Positions 49,293 through 54,450 of a DNA stretch of 54,450 nt are shown here, one piece after another. The notes below the pieces were generated by a model. That model worked only from the letters and a program-made list of their open reading frames with translations. It had not been told where the DNA came from and did not search any database. The stretch comes from Rhizobium sp. R635 (GTDB lineage: Bacteria > Pseudomonadota > Alphaproteobacteria > Rhizobiales > Rhizobiaceae), in contig NZ_LOKX01000024.1 in NCBI RefSeq assembly GCF_002211285.1, positions 1-54,450 of the forward strand. Direction: 5' to 3'. The translations under genes were made by a program, and so were the position numbers. How positions within the stretch are numbered: the stretch's first letter is position 1; the number at the start of each line of letters is the position of its first letter.

Positions 49293-50489
49293 ATGAACAA
49301 GCTAACAACAGATATCGCCGTCATCGGCGGCGGCGTGATCGGCGTGGCAACCGCTCTGCGGTTGCGTGCCGACGGCCGCGATGTCGTCGTGATCGAACCG
49401 AACAAGCCCGGTTCGGGCGCGTCTTACGGCAATGCCGGCACGATCGCCGATTATGCAATCATTCCCGTCGGCACGCCCGCTGTCCTTAAAAACCTGGCCT
49501 CGCTGCTTCTGAATTCCGACAGCCCGCTATCCATCCGCAAGGCGGCATTGCCCACCTTGTTTCCATGGCTGATGCGTTTTGCCTACGAATCCCTCCCTCA
49601 CAGATACAGGGACAATACGAGCCGAATCGCCGGCCTCCTGTCCGACGCTTCATCGGAATGGCTCGAACTCGCAGCAGAGATCGGCGCATCCGATCTCTTG
49701 AGCGCGAAGGGATGCCTCTATCTCTACCAAACGCCTGAGGCCTTCAAGGCAGCCGCTTCGGATGTCGAGCTTCGCCGAAACTACGGGATAGCGCAGCAGC
49801 TCCTCACCCCCGACGACGTGCAAAGCCTGGAACCTCAGCTGCCGCAGGTCCATGGCGGGGGGCTTTTCTTTCCGAAAGCGATAAACTTCACCGATCCCGG
49901 CGAGGTCATGAGCGTGATGGAGACCGCCGCCAGACGAGCGGGCGTCGAGTTCGTCCGAGACGCCGTGACGACTATTTCCCGCGAGCGGAATGGAGTGAGA
50001 ATGATGGCTTCAGCCCACAGCATTCATGCCCGAGCGGCCGTCATCGCTGCCGGCGCACATTCCCGCGGGCTAGCTCTGCAGCTCGGAGAGCGGGTCCTGC
50101 TGGATACCGAGCGGGGTTATCATCTCGAGTTCGATATGGAAACGCTGCCGGTGGAACGACCGGTATGCCCGACGCATCATGGATTTTACTTTTGCCCGAT
50201 GCGTGGCCGCCTGCGCGTGGCCGGTACCGTGGAACTCGGAGGCATCGCCGCGCCTTCGAACCCAAGGCGCCTGGAAGTGTTGCTTGCAAATGCGCGCAGG
50301 ATTTTCCCGACGCTTGGCGAACCAAGCCGGAGCTGGATGGGCTTTCGCCCTTCCATGCCCGATTCCGTTCCCGTCATCCGGCCTTCAAGAGGAGGAAGGG
50401 ACGTCGTCTTTGCCTTTGGACACGGGCATATCGGCTTGACGCTGGCGCCGCGGACGGCCCGCATGGTCAGCTCCATTCTCGCTGCTTGA
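49293..50489 (+). CDS. FAD-dependent D-amino acid dehydrogenase-like oxidoreductase
   Basis: A 398-residue DadA-type flavoprotein. The FAD fold DIAVIGGGVIGVATALRL is at residues 7-24, then GSGASYGNAGTIADYAI, a DadA hallmark, and the C-terminal FGHGHIGLTLAPRTARM. DadA enzymes deaminate D-amino acids and pass electrons to the respiratory chain. Coming last in the transporter operon it probably consumes the imported compound. The ATG at 49293 was chosen; a TTG at 49245 is in frame. Confidence 0.85.
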   Translation: MNKLTTDIAVIGGGVIGVATALRLRADGRDVVVIEPNKPGSGASYGNAGTIADYAIIPVGTPAVLKNLASLLLNSDSPLSIRKAALPTLFPWLMRFAYESLPHRYRDNTSRIAGLLSDASSEWLELAAEIGASDLLSAKGCLYLYQTPEAFKAAASDVELRRNYGIAQQLLTPDDVQSLEPQLPQVHGGGLFFPKAINFTDPGEVMSVMETAARRAGVEFVRDAVTTISRERNGVRMMASAHSIHARAAVIAAGAHSRGLALQLGERVLLDTERGYHLEFDMETLPVERPVCPTHHGFYFCPMRGRLRVAGTVELGGIAAPSNPRRLEVLLANARRIFPTLGEPSRSWMGFRPSMPDSVPVIRPSRGGRDVVFAFGHGHIGLTLAPRTARMVSSILAA

Positions 50490-50542
50490 TCGCGTCACGA
50501 ACCGCGCTTTGTGACGACGGCAAGCCCATTTATCCGCGATCA

Positions 50543-51271
50543 TCAAAGATGTGGGTTGCGCGGCCGGTATTTCTTGACGAGCTTCTGGTTGATCTCGGCA
50601 GCCCCCGGCATGTTGGCGCTGAGATAAACAGGCGCATCGCCGGATTTGGAAAGCTCCGAGGCGACTTCCGCGAAGATCGCATTGATGACCGTCACCCCGA
50701 CCGCCGTCGAGACCGGCCCGACCCGAAGCCCCGTGCCTTCGAGATCGATGACGGCGTCGCCCGGCGGCAATCCGTTGTCGAGCACGATATCAGCGACTTC
50801 GGCGAGCCGCCGGCGGCCATTGGCGATCGCCGAGGAATAGGCGATCGAGGTGATGGCGATCACCTTTGCGCCGATTTCGTGCGCATAATCGGCGGCCTCG
50901 ATCGGCGCGGCATTCACACCCGAGTTGGAGGCGATGATGATGACGTCGCCCGGCTGCATGCCGTAGCGCTCCAGCATCGGCCGCACCAGGCCTTGGGTGC
51001 GCTCATAGACCGAGCTGATCACCGCCCCCTCGTGCAGCATGGCCGATCCGACGAGCACCGGCACGGTGAAGGCGAGCCCGCCGGCGCGATAATGCACCTC
51101 TTCCGCCAGCATATGCGAATGACCGGTGCCGAAGACATAGACGCGCTTGTCGCCGCGGGCAGCATCGAGGATGACATCAGCTGCCTGCGCCATCGGCTCG
51201 GCAAGCGCCTGCTTCAACGTCTCCAGCCGGCCGATCAGGTTGGAGAAATAGGCATCCGTGATATTAGTCAT
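50543..51271 (-). CDS. SIS domain protein (UPF0309 family)
   Basis: A 242-residue sugar isomerase-fold protein. The phosphosugar-binding loops are VYVFGTGHSHMLAEEVHYRA near 43-62 and IIIASNSGVNAAPIEAADYA near 112-131. The closest relatives are UPF0309 proteins and, more remotely, MurNAc-6-phosphate etherase and GmhA. It is the last gene of the amino-sugar operon, 17 bases after nagA, so it probably acts on an N-acetyl or anhydro amino-sugar phosphate. The precise reaction is unknown. Confidence 0.85.
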   Translation of the reverse strand: MTNITDAYFSNLIGRLETLKQALAEPMAQAADVILDAARGDKRVYVFGTGHSHMLAEEVHYRAGGLAFTVPVLVGSAMLHEGAVISSVYERTQGLVRPMLERYGMQPGDVIIIASNSGVNAAPIEAADYAHEIGAKVIAITSIAYSSAIANGRRRLAEVADIVLDNGLPPGDAVIDLEGTGLRVGPVSTAVGVTVINAIFAEVASELSKSGDAPVYLSANMPGAAEINQKLVKKYRPRNPHL

Positions 51272-51288
51272 TCCTTGGCTCCTCGATC

Positions 51289-52440
51289 TCAGGCCGCCTC
51301 GCCGGCAAGCCAGGTGGCGGTGACGGCAAGAGCGTCGGTGAGATGCACGAGATCGGCACGCGCCCCCGGCGAGAGATGGCCGCGGTCGGCAAGCCTGAGG
51401 AAGCGGGCGGGATAAAGCGTCGCCATGCGCAAGGCCTCGGCAAGCGTCAGGTCGAGATAGGTGACGCCGTAGCGGATCGACGAGATCATATCGACGTCGG
51501 AGCCGGCAAGCGTCCCGTCGGAAAGCACGAGCTTCGAGCAGAAGCCGCCCCGCTCGCGCCGGACAGTGCGCCCGTTCAGCGTGAACGAATCCTTTTCCGA
51601 CCCGACGAGCGACATCGCGTCGGTGACGAAGAACAGCTTGCCCTCGCCGCGCTTGGCCCGCAGCGCCGTGCGCAGGGCCTTGGGATCGACGTGATGACCA
51701 TCGGCGATGATGCCGCACCAGACCGCGGGATGATCGATCGCCGCACCGACGAGGCCCGGCGCGCGGTGCCCCATCTGGCTCATGGCGTTGAAGAGATGCG
51801 TGACCCCACGCGCGCCGGCATCGAAACGCTCCTCCGCCGCCTCGCTCGAACAATCGGAATGGCCGATGCTGACGGTGACGCCGCCTTCCGCAAGTTCACG
51901 CACCTGGGCGACCGTCACCTGTTCGGCGGCGATGGTGACGAGCAGCGTCCCGATCGCCTCGCGCGCCCGAATGAAGGCCTTGACGTCGCGGTCGTCCACC
52001 GGGCGCATCAGTTCAGCCAGATGCGCGCCCTTGCGGGCGGGCGCCAGATGCGGACCTTCGAGATGCAGGCCGGCGACGCCGTGGTTCACCCTCACGGCTT
52101 CCTTCGCCGCCTCGATGGCAGCGGCGGAGGCTTCCGATGTATCGGTAATCAGCGTCGGCAGCAGCGATGTCGTGCCGTAGGGCCGATGCCCGCCGGCAAT
52201 GATATCCATCGAAGCGGCGGAGGGTTCGTCGTTCAGCATCCGGCCGCCGCCGCCATTGACCTGCGCATCGATGAAGCCCGCCGACAGCACACCGCCTTCA
52301 AGCGTCACCATCTCGCCGTCAGGCAGCCCGTTTCGCGCAACGATCGCTTCGACACGGCCGTCGGCAACGATGAGTGCCTTGTCGTCATGGAAGCGCTCAC
52401 CATCGAAGATGCGGGCGCCGACGAAGATCTTGCGCCTCAT
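51289..52440 (-). CDS. nagA: N-acetylglucosamine-6-phosphate deacetylase
   Basis: A 383-residue amidohydrolase that removes acetate from GlcNAc-6-P. Metal and catalytic residues are visible: Glu128 in HLEGPHLAP, His194 in IGHSD, His215 in THLFNAM and the catalytic Asp274 in VTDAM. FIDAQVNGGGG is the family's N-terminal motif. Its ATG shares one base with the end of the upstream SIS gene. It supplies GlcN-6-P to the neighbouring deaminase-type SIS protein. Confidence 0.92.
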   Translation of the reverse strand: MRRKIFVGARIFDGERFHDDKALIVADGRVEAIVARNGLPDGEMVTLEGGVLSAGFIDAQVNGGGGRMLNDEPSAASMDIIAGGHRPYGTTSLLPTLITDTSEASAAAIEAAKEAVRVNHGVAGLHLEGPHLAPARKGAHLAELMRPVDDRDVKAFIRAREAIGTLLVTIAAEQVTVAQVRELAEGGVTVSIGHSDCSSEAAEERFDAGARGVTHLFNAMSQMGHRAPGLVGAAIDHPAVWCGIIADGHHVDPKALRTALRAKRGEGKLFFVTDAMSLVGSEKDSFTLNGRTVRRERGGFCSKLVLSDGTLAGSDVDMISSIRYGVTYLDLTLAEALRMATLYPARFLRLADRGHLSPGARADLVHLTDALAVTATWLAGEAA

Positions 52441-53471
52441 CAGACCGTCTCCGTCACCTTGAGCAGGTTGGCCGGCCGGTCGGGATCGAAGCCCTTGCGG
52501 CGCGTCACCGACTCGATCAGCCTGTAGTAGACGAGCAGCGACACCAGCGGATCGACGAGGCCGTTGCCCGTCGTCGGCACGCGCAGATTGATGCCGGAGA
52601 GCGGCTGCGTGGAGAAGCCGACGGTGGTGGCGCCGAGCTTCTGCAGACGCTCCAGCGCCTGGCCGTTATTGGCGAAGGCCGCGTCATCGGGCGCGAAGGC
52701 GACGATCGGAAAGCCCGGCTGCACCAGGCGCATCGGGCCGTGCATCAGTTCCGCCAGCGAAAAGGCCTCGGCATGCAGGCCCGAGGTTTCCTTCGCCTTC
52801 AGCGCTGCTTCGAGTGCAATGGCAAAAGCGGGGCCGCGGCCGGCGGTATAGAGCGACGTCGCGTGGAAAAGCACGTCTTCGGCCGCCGCCGTATCGATCC
52901 CGGCGGTTGCCGCAAGCGCCTCCGGCAATTTTTCCAGCGCTGCCTGCAGGCCGGACGCGCCGCCGATCGCGGCCGTCACGCCGGAAAGGGCTGCGACGGA
53001 AGCGATGAAGGATTTCGTCGCAGCCACGCTCTTTTCCGCGCCGGCATTGAGGCCGAGAACGATATCGGCCTGTTTGGCAAGCGGGCTGTCGGTGACGTTG
53101 ACGACGGCGATCGTCGTCGCTCCGCCCTTCTTCGCCGCTTCCTGCAGCGCCACGATATCGGGGCTCGCACCCGATTGCGAGACGGTGAAATGAACGCCGC
53201 CCTTCAGGTGGAGGGCAGCACCGTAGACGGAAGCGATCGACGGACCGACCGAGGCGACCGGAACGCCGCAGGTGATCTCGAAGAGATATTTGAAGAAGGT
53301 GGCGGCGTGGTCCGAGGAGCCGCGCGCCGCCGTCGTCACCACGCTTGGGCGGGCAGACGAAAACAGGCGGGCGATTTCGGCAAAGACCGGCTTTTCCTTT
53401 TCGAGAAGCGTGGCCACCACCTCCGGCGATTGGCCGGCTTCCTGCAGCATCAGCGACTGGTTCTCACTCAT
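52440..53471 (-). CDS. Double-SIS glucosamine-6-phosphate deaminase-type protein (GlmS-like isomerase domain)
   Basis: A 343-residue protein equal to the isomerase half of GlmS, without the glutaminase half. SIS domain 1 has TTAARGSSDHAATFFKYL and FTVSQSGASPDIVAL; SIS 2 has LYTAGRGPAFAIALEAALK and ETSGLHAEAFSLAELMHGP. This matches the NagB-II/GlmD deaminases that open GlcN-6-P to fructose-6-P and ammonia, and is more distantly like AgaS. Neighbouring nagA strongly supports that role. Overlaps: four bases with gntR and one with nagA, a tight operon. Confidence 0.87.
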   Translation of the reverse strand: MSENQSLMLQEAGQSPEVVATLLEKEKPVFAEIARLFSSARPSVVTTAARGSSDHAATFFKYLFEITCGVPVASVGPSIASVYGAALHLKGGVHFTVSQSGASPDIVALQEAAKKGGATTIAVVNVTDSPLAKQADIVLGLNAGAEKSVAATKSFIASVAALSGVTAAIGGASGLQAALEKLPEALAATAGIDTAAAEDVLFHATSLYTAGRGPAFAIALEAALKAKETSGLHAEAFSLAELMHGPMRLVQPGFPIVAFAPDDAAFANNGQALERLQKLGATTVGFSTQPLSGINLRVPTTGNGLVDPLVSLLVYYRLIESVTRRKGFDPDRPANLLKVTETV

Positions 53472-54241
53472 AGATCATCTCCAATTCTCAATTCGGCAAC
53501 GAAATCATAGGCATCGCCGCGATAATGCGAGCGGGTGTATTCGACGACGCGCTGGTCTTCCAGGCGCGAGACGCGTTCGATCAGAAGCGCCGGCGCGCCT
53601 GTTTTGACGTTCAGCATCGCGGCGTAGGACGCATCGAGCGTCACGGCCGTCAGCCGCTGCAGCGCGCGCACCGGCCTGTGCCCACTGGCCGCCAGCGCAT
53701 CGTAAAGCGATCCTTCGCCGCCGGCATCTTCGCCTAAGAACTTGACCGGCACCACGGCGCGCTCGATCGCCAGCGGCAGGCCATCGGCGAGACGCAGCCG
53801 GTCGAGCCTCAGCACCGGCTCATCGCCGCCGAGGCCGAGCAGGAAGGACTCCTCCGGCGACGGCCTGTTGACCTCCCGCGACAATATCCGCGCAGCCGGC
53901 AGACGCCCGCGTGAACGCATGTCGGCCGAGAAGGAGGAAAGCCGCCAGAGCGACTGCTCCATGCGCTCCACCTTGCTCGATACGAAAGTACCGCTCCCGT
54001 GTCGCGATTCCAGTGCGCCCGAAGCCATCAGGTCGCGGTAGGCGGTACGCACGGTGACGCGGCCGAGCTGCAGGGCCTCGGCAAGGTCGCGCTCACCCGG
54101 CAGCGCCGTGCCGGGCTTCAGCAGACCCTCCTGGACGAGGCTGGTCAGCGCCTGCGCCAGCCGCTTGTAGAGCGGGCCGGCCAGCGCTTCACCGCGCAGG
54201 CCGCGCCTGTTCAGTTCTGCTATCAGACTGGTTCTATCCAT
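53468..54241 (-). CDS. GntR-family (UTRA domain) amino-sugar regulator
   Basis: A 257-residue HutC-subfamily regulator, related to NagR/DasR. The winged helix (about 25-90) has YKRLAQALTSLVQEGLLKPG, LPGERDLAEALQLGRVTVRT and SRHGSGTF; the UTRA domain (about 100-250) has EPVLRLDRLRLADGLPLAIE. It most likely senses GlcN-6-P or GlcNAc-6-P and controls its own operon. The ATG at 54241 was chosen because the longer frame to 54394 runs antisense into the IS3 element. Confidence 0.88.
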   Translation of the reverse strand: MDRTSLIAELNRRGLRGEALAGPLYKRLAQALTSLVQEGLLKPGTALPGERDLAEALQLGRVTVRTAYRDLMASGALESRHGSGTFVSSKVERMEQSLWRLSSFSADMRSRGRLPAARILSREVNRPSPEESFLLGLGGDEPVLRLDRLRLADGLPLAIERAVVPVKFLGEDAGGEGSLYDALAASGHRPVRALQRLTAVTLDASYAAMLNVKTGAPALLIERVSRLEDQRVVEYTRSHYRGDAYDFVAELRIGDDL

Positions 54242-54250
54242 GGACACGCA

Positions 54251-54272
54251 ATAGAACCTATATAGGACCAAT
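54251..54272 (-). promoter_or_regulatory. Candidate operator/promoter of the amino-sugar operon
   Basis: TGGTCCTATATAGGTTCTAT on the minus strand holds the perfect decamer palindrome CCTATATAGG (54257..54266) with flanks resembling the TGGT...ACCA halves of NagR/DasR sites. It lies 16 bases before the gntR start codon. TATAT could double as the -10 element. Confidence 0.45.
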
Positions 54273-54330
54273 CGGCAAGCCTGAATCGGAAGACGCAGAA
54301 GAAAAAAAGCCCTCTCCGGCAAGTGAACTG

Positions 54331-54363
54331 ACCCCCGAAAGTTGGACACCCAACTTCGGGGGT
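54331..54363 (+). repeat. Stem-loop at the IS3 left end
   Basis: ACCCCCGAAAGTTGG pairs with CCAACTTCGGGGGT (one bulged base, loop ACAC). It overlaps the terminal repeat and is followed by TTTT, so it looks like an intrinsic terminator just before the transposase start. Such structures limit transposase expression from outside promoters. Confidence 0.6.
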
Positions 54364-54368
54364 TTTGC

Positions 54369-54450
54369 ATGTCCAAATACAGCACGTCGTTCAAGCAGAG
54401 TGTTGTGGAGTTTTACAGCGGCGGCAAGCGTAGCGTGCGTGAGGTGAGTG
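54369..54450 (+). CDS. IS3-family transposase OrfA, N-terminus (partial)
   Basis: The ATG at 54369 opens 27 codons beginning MSKYSTSFKQSVVEFYSGGK, typical of the helix-turn-helix OrfA of IS150-type IS3 elements. OrfB with the DDE domain and the frameshift site lie beyond the window. Whether the element is intact cannot be judged. Confidence 0.82.
   Translation, partial: MSKYSTSFKQSVVEFYSGGKRSVREVS

Larger units (their letters stand above)
54324..54450 (+). mobile_element. IS3-family insertion sequence, left end (partial)
   Basis: From 54324 the sequence reads TGAACTGACCCCCGAAAGTT, a typical terminal inverted repeat of IS3-family (IS150-type) elements beginning with TGA, followed by a 33-base stem-loop and a transposase start codon at 54369. 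The element runs beyond the window. It lies 82 bases upstream of gntR. Confidence 0.82.

Noticed and set aside
50494..50520. GTCAC...GTGAC dyad between the convergent DadA-like and SIS genes as a bidirectional terminator
   Set aside because: Short arms, long loop and no T-run; not strong enough to list.
53525..53737. Small plus-strand frame inside the GntR gene
   Set aside because: Antisense to the UTRA domain with no own ribosome binding site or recognisable motif.

Overview
The window looks like chromosomal DNA of a Rhizobium species (R. etli / R. leguminosarum group). The evidence is high-GC alphaproteobacterial coding style, a CenR-type response regulator, a perfect CtrA box near ftsK, a pair of RirA-type iron boxes, glnK-amtB, a GH144-type beta-1,2-glucanase-like gene and RIME-like palindromic intergenic repeats. 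Both edges fall inside insertion sequences: an IS110-family element at the left (1..~213, transposase N-terminus only) and an IS3-family element at the right (54324..54450). No stretch over 300 bases lacks a gene; the largest gaps are about 260 bases.

Left third (0.3-16 kb), mostly housekeeping: aldo/keto reductase, L,D-transpeptidase, cenR-like regulator, cyclic-nucleotide-binding protein, an ATP-grasp gene broken by one in-frame amber codon, xthA, lolA, ftsK, amtB-glnK with a candidate sigma-54 promoter, tesB divergent from a UbiH-type hydroxylase, Trm112, a LON-substrate-domain protein, a CnoX-like thioredoxin/TPR protein, a prolyl-tRNA editing protein and tRNA-Gly(GCC). 

Middle (16-31 kb), accessory metabolism: TetR/NIPSNAP pair, an M81 (MlrC) metallopeptidase plus gamma-glutamyltransferase, a GH144-like glucanase, an FbpABC iron importer, and an ALDH7-type dehydrogenase with an FAD oxidase, LysR and stand-alone Lrp-type genes that resemble lysine/pipecolate catabolism.

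31-42.7 kb holds the most interesting locus. A minus-strand run of overlapping genes encodes a carrier protein, an acyl-CoA-dehydrogenase-like flavoprotein, a tRNA-independent class II synthetase homologue (amino acid:[carrier protein] ligase), a DUF1839 protein, a GH2 mannosidase-like protein and a GT4 glycosyltransferase. A polysaccharide flippase fused to two alpha/beta-hydrolase domains follows, and a second GT4 gene converges on it. I propose that it loads an amino acid on a carrier-protein thioester, modifies it and transfers it to a lipid-linked or exported glycan. The ligase and carrier chemistry is known for homologues; I know of no established end product.

Right part (43-54 kb): epmB-epmA divergent from efp (EF-P Lys34 beta-lysylation), a GntR regulator divergent from a polar amino acid ABC transporter with a DadA-like oxidase, and a gntR-SIS-nagA-SIS amino-sugar operon with an IS3 end just upstream of its promoter region.
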